From: JALORV01 sp963712485
Lineage (GTDB): Bacteria; Pseudomonadota; Gammaproteobacteria; Burkholderiales; Burkholderiaceae_F
Reading direction: 5' to 3'
Length of the DNA: 64,000 nt
Assembly (NCBI GenBank): GCA_963712485.1
Contig: CAVQID010000072.1
Span: 1-64,000, forward strand
The first letter of the stretch is position 1. Each line of letters begins with the position of its first letter. Shown here in pieces: positions 1 to 8,525 of this stretch. The translations under genes and the position numbers were made by a program. The notes under the pieces were generated by a model that was not told the DNA's origin, did no database searches, and saw only the letters and a program-made list of their open reading frames with translations.

Positions 1-136
1 CTACGCATTCGTCTGGAACTTCCACAAGTACCTGATCAACCGCGAAGGCAAGGTCGTCGCGTCCTTCCCGAGCAAAATGGAGCCGCTCGACCCGCGCCTG
101 ACCACTGAGCTGGAAGGCCTGCTGGCGGCGAGGTAG
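1..136 (+). CDS. Glutathione peroxidase, C-terminal end (partial)
   Basis: Only the last 44 codons lie in the window; the reading frame enters at base 2 and stops with TAG at 134-136. The visible peptide contains WNFHKYLINREGKVVASFPS, the C-terminal signature of the glutathione peroxidase (BtuE/Gpx) family, in which the Trp and the following Asn-Phe sit near the peroxidatic centre. Family members reduce hydroperoxides with glutathione or thioredoxin. The catalytic Cys or Sec lies outside the window, so the exact subtype cannot be told. Confidence 0.8.
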   Translation, partial: YAFVWNFHKYLINREGKVVASFPSKMEPLDPRLTTELEGLLAAR

Positions 137-182
137 CGGTCTGCGGTCGATCGGCCACCGACTTCGGCACAATAGCGGTTTC

Positions 183-986
183 ATGAACGCTCCCGACACC
201 ATGTACCTCCCGGACGTCCAGTCCGCGGCGGATGCACGCAACCTCGCGATCCAGCGGGTCGGCGTGAAGTCGCTCTCGCACCCGATGATGGTCTCGACGG
301 TGCGCGGCCCGCAGCCGACGGTCGCCTCGGTAGACATGTACGTCGCGCTGCCGGCCGAACAGAAGGGCACGCACATGTCGCGCTTCATCGACGTGCTGCA
401 GTCGCACCGCGACGCGCTGTCGCGCGCCTCCGCGCATGCGCTGCTCGATCGCATGCTGCAGAAGCTCGACGCCCGCGACGGCTATATCGAACTTCGTCTG
501 CCCTATTTCGTACTGAAGACGGCGCCGGTATCGGGCGTCGAAAGCCTGATGGACTACCAGCTGACGCTGGCGATCGAGCGGCGCGCGGAAGCAACGCGTT
601 ACACGCAGAAGGTCGTTGTCCCGGTGACGAGCCTTTGCCCCTGCAGCAAGAAGGTCGCCGATTACGGTGCGCACAATCAGCGCGCCCACCTGACCTTGAC
701 GCTGACGCTCGAGGACGAGCTCAGGATCGAGGATCAGATCCGCATCGCCGAAGCCGCAGCCTCGTGCGAAGTGTGGGGACTGCTAAAGCGCACCGACGAA
801 AAATACGTGACCGAGCGCGCCTACGACAATCCGAAATTCGTCGAGGATGTCGTGCGTGACATCGCGGCGGTGCTCGATGCGGACCAGCGCGTGCTCGCCT
901 ACAGGATCGAAGCCGAGAACTTCGAATCGATACATAACCACTCGGCTTACGCCTTGATCGCACGCGACAAGGCAAATCCGGGCTAG
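183..986 (+). CDS. folE2: GTP cyclohydrolase FolE2 (type IB)
   Basis: Cytosolic enzyme converting GTP to 7,8-dihydroneopterin triphosphate, the first step of tetrahydrofolate synthesis. The 267-residue length is normal for the family. Visible signatures are KGTHMSRF (about residues 61-68) and SLCPCSK followed by YGAHNQR (about 150-167), which carry the conserved Cys and His metal ligands of the FolE2 family. FolE2 is the metal-promiscuous alternative to the zinc enzyme FolE and is often used under zinc limitation; no Zur-like site is evident upstream. The ATG at 183 gives the expected N-terminus. The gene lies 46 bp after the glutathione peroxidase. Confidence 0.93.
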   Translation: MNAPDTMYLPDVQSAADARNLAIQRVGVKSLSHPMMVSTVRGPQPTVASVDMYVALPAEQKGTHMSRFIDVLQSHRDALSRASAHALLDRMLQKLDARDGYIELRLPYFVLKTAPVSGVESLMDYQLTLAIERRAEATRYTQKVVVPVTSLCPCSKKVADYGAHNQRAHLTLTLTLEDELRIEDQIRIAEAAASCEVWGLLKRTDEKYVTERAYDNPKFVEDVVRDIAAVLDADQRVLAYRIEAENFESIHNHSAYALIARDKANPG

Positions 987-1137
987 CAGCCCGGCGGGGA
1001 GGAGAGGCCCCGCGCCAACGACGGCCCCGCGGCGTGACGCCGCAGAGCGGCCGCATCCATGAGGGAGACTCGTTTTTGAGAGTCGGCCGGACCGCGTTCG
1101 CGCGTGTCCGTGGTCCATCCTTCCTGGATACGCACGA

Positions 1138-2424
1138 ATGAGAATTGCAGTCATCGGTTCCGGAATCTCCGGCCTGGGTTGCGCACACGCGCTGCGCAAC
1201 GACGCGCAGGTGACGCTGTACGAGGCGGAATCGCGCCTTGGAGGCCACACCAACACCGTCGACGTCACGCTCGACGGCATGACCTATCCGGTCGACACGG
1301 GCTTCCTCGTTTACAACGAACGCACCTATCCGAACCTGATCCGGCTCTTCGGTGAACTCGGCGTGCCGACAACGAAGAGCGACATGTCCTTTGCTGTCAG
1401 CGTGCTGCACGGTCGGCGTCGCATCGAATGGAGCGGTACCGACCTCAACGCCGTGTTCGCGCAGCGGCGCAACCTGGCATCGCCGCGTTTCCTTGCGATG
1501 CTGCGCGACATCCTCAGGTTCAACGCGCAGGCGACGCGCCTTGCCAACGGACAGGAGCCGGCAGATCCGACGCTTTCACTCGGCGAGTTCCTCGACCTGC
1601 ACCGCTATCGCGAGCCGTTCCGCCAGTGGTACCTGCTGCCGATGGCGGCGGCGATCTGGTCGTGCGCGATCGAGACCATGCTCGCCTACCCGGTCACCAC
1701 CTTCGTTCGCTTCTGCCACAACCACGGCCTGCTGCAGGTGAACGACCGGCCGCAGTGGTTGACAGTCAGGGGCGGCGCACGCCAGTACGTGCGTCGCATC
1801 GCCGTCGAACTGCATGAGGTGCGCATCGCCGATCCGGTCATCGACGTGCGGCGCGATGCGGCCAGCCGGCGCGTCATCGTGCGCAGCCGCTCCGGCAGCG
1901 CGCTGTTCGACCACGTGGTCCTGGCATGCCACAGCGACCAGGCGCAGCGCCTGCTGGTCGATGCCGACAGCAGTGAACGCGGGGTCATCAGCAATGTCGG
2001 CTACCAGAACAATCGCGCGGTGCTGCACACCGACGCCCGCCTGATGCCGGCGCTGCGCCGCGTGTGGTCGTCGTGGAACTACATCAGCGACGGTGCGCCG
2101 ACACCGTCTGTGTCGGTCACCTACCTGCTGAACAAGTTGCAGCCGCTGCCATTCAAGACGCCGCTGCTGCTGTCGCTGAACCCCACCACCGTGCCGCAGG
2201 CGCACACCGTGATTGGCGAGTTCAACTACACGCATCCGGTGTTCGATCGCAAGGCAATCGAGGCGCAGCAGCGACTGCCCGGGGTGCAGGGACGCCGAAA
2301 TGTGTGGTTTGCGGGTGCCTGGACCGGTTACGGCTTTCACGAAGACGGGCTGAAGTCCGGACTCGCGGTGTCGGCCGCACTTCGGCGAAGACTCGACCGC
2401 GCGCCGCTGCAACGCGTCGCCTGA
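1138..2424 (+). CDS. FAD/NAD(P)-binding oxidoreductase (COG2907-type)
   Basis: A 428-residue flavoprotein with an N-terminal dinucleotide-binding fold: GSGISG at residues 7-12, an acidic residue ending beta-2 (LYEAE), then RLGGHTNT, the amine-oxidase-like second FAD motif. A C-terminal AGAWTGYGFHEDGLKSGL segment completes the FAD site. Members are regularly encoded beside DUF1365 and cyclopropane-fatty-acid-synthase-like methyltransferases, as here, and probably act on modified membrane acyl chains; the substrate cannot be read from sequence. It is separated from the rest of the cluster by the oppositely oriented tetR gene. Confidence 0.82.
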   Translation: MRIAVIGSGISGLGCAHALRNDAQVTLYEAESRLGGHTNTVDVTLDGMTYPVDTGFLVYNERTYPNLIRLFGELGVPTTKSDMSFAVSVLHGRRRIEWSGTDLNAVFAQRRNLASPRFLAMLRDILRFNAQATRLANGQEPADPTLSLGEFLDLHRYREPFRQWYLLPMAAAIWSCAIETMLAYPVTTFVRFCHNHGLLQVNDRPQWLTVRGGARQYVRRIAVELHEVRIADPVIDVRRDAASRRVIVRSRSGSALFDHVVLACHSDQAQRLLVDADSSERGVISNVGYQNNRAVLHTDARLMPALRRVWSSWNYISDGAPTPSVSVTYLLNKLQPLPFKTPLLLSLNPTTVPQAHTVIGEFNYTHPVFDRKAIEAQQRLPGVQGRRNVWFAGAWTGYGFHEDGLKSGLAVSAALRRRLDRAPLQRVA

Positions 2425-2451
2425 CGCCACGCACCGGGACGACCCATGCGA

Positions 2452-3084
2452 TCAGGAAGGCCGCGCCGCGAGGCCGGCGAAGCAGGTCGTCGTCACCAGC
2501 TCGACGATCTGCTCATCCCGGTAGTTGCCGGAGAGTTTGAGGTAGTCGGACACCGGGTCGCAGGCGCGAGCGTAGAGCGTGTAAAGCACCACCTCCGGCG
2601 GCAGCGACGCGCTGATTTCGCCGCGCGCCTGCCCCTGCTCGATCCAGTGCCCCAACCGGTCGCTGACGTCGATCAGGCGCTCGATATACGCCTTGTTGCG
2701 CGTCAGCGCGTCACGCAACGCCGAGCGTGTCGAGGGCAGCGACGGCATCCGGCCCTGCAGGTGCTCGGCAACGGCCCAGCGAACGACGGCCTCGAGATTG
2801 GCGACTGGCGCGGCATCGGCCGGCAGCGCCTCGATGGCTTCGAGCGTCCGATCCAGCAGTCGCACCATTGCCGCGGCGGCGAGTGCTTCCTTCGACTCGA
2901 AATGCTTGTACAGGCTGGCCTTCGCGATGCCGACCACGGCAGCGACTTCGTCCACCGTCATCAGGTCGTAGCCCTTCTCGGCCAACAGACCATTGACCGC
3001 CTGCAGGATCACGTCCTCGCGAAGGCGCTGCTGCTGCTCTTTCAACGTAAGTCGCCGTGGCTCGGCGATGGGGACAGCAGCCAT
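2452..3084 (-). CDS. TetR/AcrR family transcriptional regulator
   Basis: A 210-residue regulator with the TetR helix-turn-helix at about residues 43-62 (TVDEVAAVVGIAKASLYKHF) and a divergent C-terminal ligand-binding domain. It is transcribed away from the DUF1365 gene. The 144-bp gap between them holds a perfect 16-bp palindrome (3160-3175), the obvious operator. The simplest model is autorepression plus repression of the lipid-modification operon to the right, and perhaps of the FAD oxidoreductase. The inducer is unknown. A TetR here is noteworthy because similar clusters elsewhere are controlled by an ECF sigma factor. Confidence 0.88.
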   Translation of the reverse strand: MAAVPIAEPRRLTLKEQQQRLREDVILQAVNGLLAEKGYDLMTVDEVAAVVGIAKASLYKHFESKEALAAAAMVRLLDRTLEAIEALPADAAPVANLEAVVRWAVAEHLQGRMPSLPSTRSALRDALTRNKAYIERLIDVSDRLGHWIEQGQARGEISASLPPEVVLYTLYARACDPVSDYLKLSGNYRDEQIVELVTTTCFAGLAARPS

Positions 3085-3137
3085 CGATGCTCCTCACGGC
3101 CGGCAATCCCGACCGGTTCTGGTGGACTGGTTGAGGG

Positions 3138-3143
3138 ATCATA
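3138..3143 (-). promoter_or_regulatory. Probable -10 box of tetR
   Basis: On the minus strand these bases read TATGAT (five of six to the sigma-70 consensus), 54 bp upstream of the tetR start. The matching -35 region would fall on the left part of the 16-bp palindrome, so a regulator bound there would block it. No good -35 hexamer is visible. Confidence 0.45.
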
Positions 3144-3158
3144 CTACTCCGTTTTAAC

Positions 3159-3186
3159 TTGAACTGATCAGTTCATTGTGTAAACT
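3159..3186 (+). promoter_or_regulatory. Probable sigma-70 promoter of the DUF1365 operon
   Basis: TTGAAC (3159-3164) and TAAACT (3181-3186), 16 bp apart, each match four of six consensus positions. They lie 43 bp upstream of the DUF1365 start and enclose the palindrome, the arrangement expected for repressor occlusion. Confidence 0.45.
3160..3175. promoter_or_regulatory. Palindromic TetR operator
   Basis: A perfect 16-bp inverted repeat, TGAACTGATCAGTTCA, lies in the divergent tetR/DUF1365 intergenic region. Size and symmetry fit a TetR dimer site. It overlaps the presumed -35 region of both promoters, which predicts repression in both directions. Confidence 0.7.
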
Positions 3187-3228
3187 ACATAGACTTCATC
3201 GCCCAGACTTCCAATAAATCCAACCGGC

Positions 3229-4020
3229 ATGTCTACCCCTGCGTCACCGCCGATGATCGGCTTCGGCCATATCCGCCACACGCGCTTGCGGCCGGTGGGA
3301 AACGCGTTTGCGTACCCCGGTTACTTCCTGCGCCTGCCGCTCCGTGCGCTCGCGGCGCAACCGCAGTTGGCCGGCTGGCTCACGCTGAACGGCCGCGGCG
3401 TGTTCGCCGTCAACGACAGCGATCATGGCGACGGGCAGCCACTGCTCCCTTGGATTGACGAGCTGCTGCGCAGCGAGGGCGTGCATGACGCGGACGGCGA
3501 GGTCTGGCTCCACACCTTTCCACGGGTGCTGGGCTACGTCTTCAACCCGGTGAGTTTCTGGTTCGCGCACCGCGCCGACGGCTCGTTGCGCGCGGTTGTT
3601 TGCGAGGTCAATAACACCTTCGGCGAACGCCATTGCTATCTGCTCGCGCATCCGGAGGGTCGCCCGCTCGCCTACGGGGAGGCGCTGGAAGCGCGCAAGG
3701 TCTTCCACGTCTCGCCGTTCTGCCGCATCGAAGGGCGCTACCGCTTCCGCTTCATGCTGAGCCAGCCCGATGGGATCTCGGCGCAGCGCTGGGTCGGCCG
3801 CGTCGACTACGAGGACGACGAGGGCCCGCTGTTGATGACCTCGGTGTCCGGAGAGCTCGAAGCCCTGACGGGCCGTGCGGTGCTGCGCGCCCTCGCCGAC
3901 TACCCGGCGTTCACGTTCGGCGTGATCGCCCGCATCCATTGGCAGGCGCTGAGGCTTTGGCTGAAGCGCGTTCCCTTCATTTCCAAGCCGGAGCCTCCGG
4001 CGCAACACGTGACCCGTTAG
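3229..4020 (+). CDS. DUF1365 domain protein
   Basis: A 263-residue member of DUF1365, recognised from the N-terminus IGFGHIRHTRLRPVGNAF and the internal FPRVLGYVFNPVSFW, both strongly conserved in the family. No signal peptide. DUF1365 proteins are almost always encoded beside cyclopropane-fatty-acyl-phospholipid-synthase-like methyltransferases and COG2907 flavoproteins, as here, and are presumed to help modify membrane fatty acids; the biochemical role is not established. It is the first gene of the tetR-controlled operon, ending 5 bp before the methyltransferase start. Confidence 0.88.
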   Translation: MSTPASPPMIGFGHIRHTRLRPVGNAFAYPGYFLRLPLRALAAQPQLAGWLTLNGRGVFAVNDSDHGDGQPLLPWIDELLRSEGVHDADGEVWLHTFPRVLGYVFNPVSFWFAHRADGSLRAVVCEVNNTFGERHCYLLAHPEGRPLAYGEALEARKVFHVSPFCRIEGRYRFRFMLSQPDGISAQRWVGRVDYEDDEGPLLMTSVSGELEALTGRAVLRALADYPAFTFGVIARIHWQALRLWLKRVPFISKPEPPAQHVTR

Positions 4021-4025
4021 AGTCC

Positions 4026-5269
4026 ATGAGCCATCTCGCCCACGCCCTCGACGCTCGCATCGACCTCGATACGACTCGCTTTCCTGCCGACGCAAGGCTG
4101 GCACTCGGCCTGCTCGAGCGCATGCGGCACGGCCGCCTGGAAGTGACATTTCCGGACGGGCAACGCGCCTACTTCGGTGACCTGCGCTCGACCGAGCACG
4201 CCGACCTGACGCTGAAGACCTGGAACGTCGTGCGTGCGGCATTGAAGAGCGGTGACATCGGATTTTCCGAATCCTACATCGCAGGCGACTGGTCGACGCA
4301 CGACCTGGTGAGACTGCTGGCGTTCTTCGTCGCCAACCGCGACGCCGCGGAACGCGCGATCTACGGTTCTTTCATCGGCCGGATTGCGCATCGGATCCGG
4401 CACCTTCTGAATCGCAATACGCGCACGCAGGCCAAGAAGAACATCCACGCGCATTACGACCTCGGCAACGACTTCTACGCGCTGTGGCTCGATCAGCACG
4501 ATGACCTACTCCAGCGCGCGCTTCGCGCGTGCTGCCGGCCCTCACGACGTCGCGAGTACCGAGGAACTCGAACTGGGCCACCACGCCAAGTACGCGCGGG
4601 TACTCGACGAACTGCAGCTTGCCCCCGGTGCGCGCTTGCTGGAAATCGGCTGTGGCTGGGGCGGTCTCGGCCGAAGCCGCCGCACGGCGGGGCCTCGCGG
4701 TCAGCGGGCTGACGCTGTCCACGGAACAGCTCGCCTGGGGCCGCCAGCGCCTGGCCAACGCCGGTCTCGCCGGTGAACTGCACTTGCGCGACTACCGAGA
4801 CGAGAGTGGGCAGTACGACGGCATCGCCTCGATCGAGATGTTCGAAGCTGTCGGCGAGGCCTACTGGCCGTCGTACTTCGCGGCGCTGAAACGGTGCCTG
4901 AAGCCGGGCGGCCGCGCGTGCCTGCAGACCATCGTCATCGCCGATCGTCTGTTCGACCGCTACCGCACAGGCACGGACTTCATCCAGCAGTACATCTTTC
5001 CGGGCGGCATGCTGCCCTCGCCCGCGGCGTTCCGCGCGCAGGCGCACGCGGCCGGGATCGATGTCATCAACGAGTGCCGCTTCGGCCACGACTATGCGCG
5101 CACGCTGGCGACGTGGCGCGCGTCGTTCCACGCGAGCCTGGATCAGGTCCGTGCGCTGGGCTTCGACGACCGTTTCGTGCGCATCTGGGACTTCTATCTG
5201 GCCTATTGCGAGGCCGCGTTTGCCCGGGAGAACACCGATGTCATCCAGTACACGCTGGTCCCACGCTGA
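4026..5269 (+). CDS. Cyclopropane-fatty-acyl-phospholipid-synthase-like methyltransferase (two frameshifts as given)
   Basis: SAM-dependent enzyme of the CFA synthase family, which methylates double bonds of phospholipid acyl chains in the membrane. The protein is readable only across two single-base insertions: an extra G at 4500 (between LWLDQH and MTYSSARF) and an extra G at 4669-4670 (between GCGWGGL and AEAAARRG). Removing both gives one 413-residue protein of normal family length, with the AHYDLGNDFY motif, the SAM-binding LEIGCGWGG and the C-terminal RIWDFYLAYCEAAF. Conservation is intact on both sides of each shift, so sequence error is more likely than decay. Its end overlaps the next gene by 32 bp. 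Confidence 0.85.
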
Positions 5270-5879
5270 GCGCGCGCCGGTCGCGCGCGGCTTGCGCGAC
5301 AGCATTGCGGTGGCGGTGTCCGCCGCCCTGCTCTCGAGCGCGCTGTCCGGCAGCGCCGTGGCGTCGACGCAGCGGGCGGGCTTGGCTCCGGCGTCCGATG
5401 CGAGCGTTGCTCCCGATCATGTACGCCGCTACATCGACGATGCGCGCACCCTCGGCGGCGGTCGGCTCACCTGGTTCGGCCTGCATATCTACGACGCGCT
5501 GCTCTACGTGCCGCGCACCTTCGATAGCGCCAATCCGTCGGCACAGCCCTTCGCGCTCGAGCTCGCCTATGCGCGCAGCCTCGACGGACAGGCGATCGCC
5601 GAGCGCAGCCATGATGAAATCACACGGCTGAAGATCGGCAACGAGGCGCAGCGCACGCGCTGGCTGGCCGAAATGTCGGCGCTCTTTCCCGACGTGCAGG
5701 CGGGCCAGCGGCTCGCCGGCATCTACCGGCCGGGCAGCGGAACGCGCTTCTACCTGGACGGCCGTTACCTCGGCGAAGTTGCCGATCCGGAGTTCGGTCG
5801 CGCCTTCTTCGCGATCTGGCTCGACCCCCGCACCAGCGCGCCGCAACTGCGCGCCAGCCTGCTGCGGCCCCTGAACTGA
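5238..5879 (+). CDS. Chalcone-isomerase-like periplasmic protein
   Basis: A 213-residue exported protein. The chosen ATG at 5238 lies inside the end of the methyltransferase gene and gives a basic stretch plus a hydrophobic signal segment (about residues 23-43, ending SGSAVAS). The mature part contains TWFGLHIYDALLYVP and the late GSGTRFYLDGRYLGEVADPEFGRAFFAIWLD, typical of the chalcone isomerase-like domain. Bacterial members are not flavonoid enzymes; the fold binds fatty acids. It recurs in DUF1365/CFA clusters, so a role in handling modified acyl chains is reasonable but unproven. Confidence 0.8.
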   Translation: MSSSTRWSHAERAPVARGLRDSIAVAVSAALLSSALSGSAVASTQRAGLAPASDASVAPDHVRRYIDDARTLGGGRLTWFGLHIYDALLYVPRTFDSANPSAQPFALELAYARSLDGQAIAERSHDEITRLKIGNEAQRTRWLAEMSALFPDVQAGQRLAGIYRPGSGTRFYLDGRYLGEVADPEFGRAFFAIWLDPRTSAPQLRASLLRPLN

Positions 5880-5886
5880 ACTTGCA

Positions 5887-7191
5887 GTGACCACCGCACC
5901 GCCGCTCGCCGCTCCCGTGCTGGCGCCCACGACCGAACTCGATGGCCGGCCGCGGCGCGAGATGCTCGCGTACGGCGCGCTGGGCGCCCCTCTGGCGATG
6001 ATGGCCCTGCCGGTCTACGTGCTGGTGCCGAAGTTCTATTTCGAGGCGACCGGACTGTCGCTCGCGATCATCGGCGCCGTGCTGTTGTTGACACGTCTTG
6101 CCGATGCCTTCATCGATCCGTTCCTGGGGGCGTGGGTCGACCGCAGCAAGCGTCGCGGCTCCTACCTGCGGCCGGTGCTGATCGCGATGCCGCCGCTGGT
6201 GCTCGGTTTCGTGTTCATGCTGATGCCGCCCGGCGGACTGGGCACCGCCGCTGCCACGGCGTGGCTCGCGGTGACGTTGACGGCGGCGTATCTGGGATAT
6301 TCGCTGGCGTCGGTGGCCTATCAGGCGTGGGGCGCCGAGCTCGCCCACACGGACCATGCACGGGCTCGCGTGGCGGCGTGGCGTGAAGGCGCCGGGCTGG
6401 TCGGCGTCATCGCGGCGTCGGTCATTCCCTACGCGCTCGGCGCACCGAGCCTGGTCGCGCTGTTCCTCATATCGCTTGCAGTAGCGCTCGTACTGCTGGT
6501 GCGCCACGCGCCGCGACCCGCCGGGCGACCGGACGCGGGCGCTCCCAGCGCGTTACGCGCGGTGACGCTGCCGCTGGCGACCTCGCGCTTCCGCTGGCTG
6601 CTGGCGGTCTTCGTCGCCAACGGCATCGCTGCCGCAATCCCAGCCTCGCTCGTCCTGTTCTTCGTCGCCGACCGGCTCGAGCTCGAATCACGGTCCGGCG
6701 TCTTCCTCGCGCTTTACTTCATTGCCGGCGCCGCCAGCATGCCGCTATGGATCCGGCTGGCGGAACGGATGCGACTCGAAGCCGTGTGGCTGATCGGAAT
6801 GATCGCTGCTGTGGTCGCCTTCGTGTGGTCCTACGGCCTCGGCGCAGGCGACTTCGCGGCCTTCGCGATGCTCTGCTCGCTGTCGGGCGTGGCGCTCGGC
6901 GCCGACCTCGCCCTCCCGCCGGCGCTGCTGGCGCGCGTGATCGAGGACAACCGCCACACCGGCCAGCATGAGGGCGCGTACTTCGGCCTGTGGAATCTCG
7001 CCAACAAGCTGAACCTCGCGCTGGCCGCAGGCATCGCTCTGCCCGCCCTGGAACTGCTCGGCTACACACCGGGCGCACGCTCGCCGACAGCGCTCGCCTC
7101 GCTGTCTTTCGCGTACGCGGTGTTGCCGTGCGCGCTGAAACTCGTCGCCGCCGCACTGCTCGCCACGGCCTGGCGCACTCACCGCATCTAA
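5887..7191 (+). CDS. MFS transporter, GPH-symporter-like (COG2211)
   Basis: A 434-residue integral membrane protein with about 12 hydrophobic segments. The start is GTG at 5887, seven bases after the preceding stop. The loop FIDPFLGAWVDRSKRRGSYLRP (about residues 77-98, shown here in part: DPFLGAWVDRSKRRG) is the cytoplasmic loop 2-3 signature of the glycoside-pentoside-hexuronide:cation symporter group. In this gene neighbourhood the natural cargo is unlikely to be a sugar; lipid or lysophospholipid movement is a possibility, since related MFS_2 proteins flip lysolipids. Confidence 0.8.
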   Translation: MTTAPPLAAPVLAPTTELDGRPRREMLAYGALGAPLAMMALPVYVLVPKFYFEATGLSLAIIGAVLLLTRLADAFIDPFLGAWVDRSKRRGSYLRPVLIAMPPLVLGFVFMLMPPGGLGTAAATAWLAVTLTAAYLGYSLASVAYQAWGAELAHTDHARARVAAWREGAGLVGVIAASVIPYALGAPSLVALFLISLAVALVLLVRHAPRPAGRPDAGAPSALRAVTLPLATSRFRWLLAVFVANGIAAAIPASLVLFFVADRLELESRSGVFLALYFIAGAASMPLWIRLAERMRLEAVWLIGMIAAVVAFVWSYGLGAGDFAAFAMLCSLSGVALGADLALPPALLARVIEDNRHTGQHEGAYFGLWNLANKLNLALAAGIALPALELLGYTPGARSPTALASLSFAYAVLPCALKLVAAALLATAWRTHRI

Positions 7192-7199
7192 AGGAATCC

Positions 7200-7739
7200 A
7201 TGTTCGTCCGCGCCTGCCTTGCCGCGCTCGCCCTGCTGCTCGCGAGTTGTTCGACCGTCGACCCCGAGGTCTACCGCAACGAGAAGCCGGCGCTCGACAT
7301 GCAGCGCTATTTCAACGGCACGCTGGAAGGCCACGGCATGTTCCAGGACCGCAGCGGCCACGTGCAGCGCCGCTTCGTCGTCACCATCAAGGCGAGCTGG
7401 ACCGGTGACGTCGGCACGCTCGACGAAGACTTCGTCTGGTCAGACGGAAAGCGCGAGAAGCGCGTGTGGACGCTGCGCAAGGCCCCCGGTGATGCGACGG
7501 GCGCGCGCTGGGTGGGCACCGCCGCCGATGTCGTCGGTGAGGCGCGCGGAGTCGTCAGCGGCAACGCGCTCAACTGGACCTACACGTTCAACCTGCAGAC
7601 CGACAACGGCAAGCGCTACGAGGTTGCCTTCGATGACTGGATGTTCCTGATCGACGACCGCGTGATGCTGAACCACGCGGTGATGAGCTTCTTCGGCTTC
7701 CGCGTCGGCGAAGTCATCATTTCCTTCCGCAGGCTCTGA
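7200..7739 (+). CDS. DUF3833 lipoprotein
   Basis: A 179-residue protein with a lipoprotein signal peptide: MFVRACLAALALLLASCSTVD, with lipobox LASC and Cys17 as the lipidated residue (sequence given here as LLLASCSTVD). The mature part (YFNGTLEGHGMFQDRSGHV, then FVWSDGKREKRVW and NHAVMSFFGFRVGEV) matches the DUF3833 family, proteins of about 180 residues of unknown function. Ser at +2 suggests outer-membrane sorting. The stop overlaps the next start by one base, so the two are translationally coupled. Confidence 0.85.
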   Translation: MFVRACLAALALLLASCSTVDPEVYRNEKPALDMQRYFNGTLEGHGMFQDRSGHVQRRFVVTIKASWTGDVGTLDEDFVWSDGKREKRVWTLRKAPGDATGARWVGTAADVVGEARGVVSGNALNWTYTFNLQTDNGKRYEVAFDDWMFLIDDRVMLNHAVMSFFGFRVGEVIISFRRL

Positions 7740-8509
7740 TGGCGCTGAATCCGCGCATTGCGAGCTGGCAGGGCCAGCGCGTCTGGGTCATCGGTGCCTC
7801 CTACGGCATCGGTGCAGCGGTCGCGCGCCGCCTGATCAACGACGGTGCCCGCGTCGCGATGTCGGCGCGCAGCCGCGAACTGCTAGACGCCATCGCCGAG
7901 GGCAATGGCGCTCTGATCGAAGTGCTCGATGTGACCGACCCGGCGTCGGTGAAGAAGGCCGCCAACGCGATCCTCGCTGCATGGGGCGGCATCGATCTCG
8001 TGATGATCGTCGCCGGCACGCACATCGAAATGCAGGCCGATACCTTCGACATCGCGCGGGCCACGAGGCTCTTCGAAGTCAACGTCATGGGCGTGCTGCA
8101 CTGCCTGGATGCGGTGCTGCCGGCCCTGCTCATGCAGGGCCGCGGCGGCGTGGCGATCGTCGCGTCGGTCGCCGGATACCGCGGCCTGCCGAGGTCGCTG
8201 ATTTATGGCCCGACCAAGGCTGCACTGATCAACCTGGCCGAATCGCTGTACATCGATCTCGCGCCGCGCGGCATTGGCGTTCATCTGATCAATCCAGGGT
8301 TTGTCGACACGCCGCTGACGCAGAAGAACGCGTTCAGGATGCCGGCGCTGATCGCGGCCGACGAGGCTGCCCGGTTGACGCTGGAAGGCATCGCATCAGG
8401 GCGGTTCGAGACCCATTTTCCGAAGCGCTTCACCAACGTGATGCGGTTGTTGCGTACGCTGCCCTACCCGGCCTATTTTGCGGCGGTGCGCCGCTTCACC
8501 GGCACCTAG
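7739..8509 (+). CDS. Short-chain dehydrogenase/reductase
   Basis: A 256-residue classical SDR. The NAD(P)-binding motif is GASYGIGAAVA near residues 19-29, and the active site shows Ser in IVASVAGYRG followed by YGPTKAALINL (Tyr-x3-Lys). It closes the run of tightly spaced genes starting at DUF1365, starting within the DUF3833 stop codon. The substrate is unknown; the context suggests a lipid-derived alcohol or ketone. Confidence 0.85.
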   Translation: MALNPRIASWQGQRVWVIGASYGIGAAVARRLINDGARVAMSARSRELLDAIAEGNGALIEVLDVTDPASVKKAANAILAAWGGIDLVMIVAGTHIEMQADTFDIARATRLFEVNVMGVLHCLDAVLPALLMQGRGGVAIVASVAGYRGLPRSLIYGPTKAALINLAESLYIDLAPRGIGVHLINPGFVDTPLTQKNAFRMPALIAADEAARLTLEGIASGRFETHFPKRFTNVMRLLRTLPYPAYFAAVRRFTGT

Positions 8510-8525
8510 ATTGCCCTAAAAACCC

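Noticed and set aside
36..689. Long open frame on the minus strand across folE2
   Set aside because: It is the shadow of a strongly conserved plus-strand gene; the predicted protein is Arg/His-rich and has no recognisable motif. The same holds for many long antisense frames in this GC-rich window (for example 36889-39069, 31765-33516, 12327-13916).
3633..4025. N-terminal extension of the CFA-like protein into the DUF1365 gene
   Set aside because: The frame is open upstream but overlaps DUF1365 and encodes Arg/Pro-rich sequence; the ATG at 4026 starts the conserved protein.
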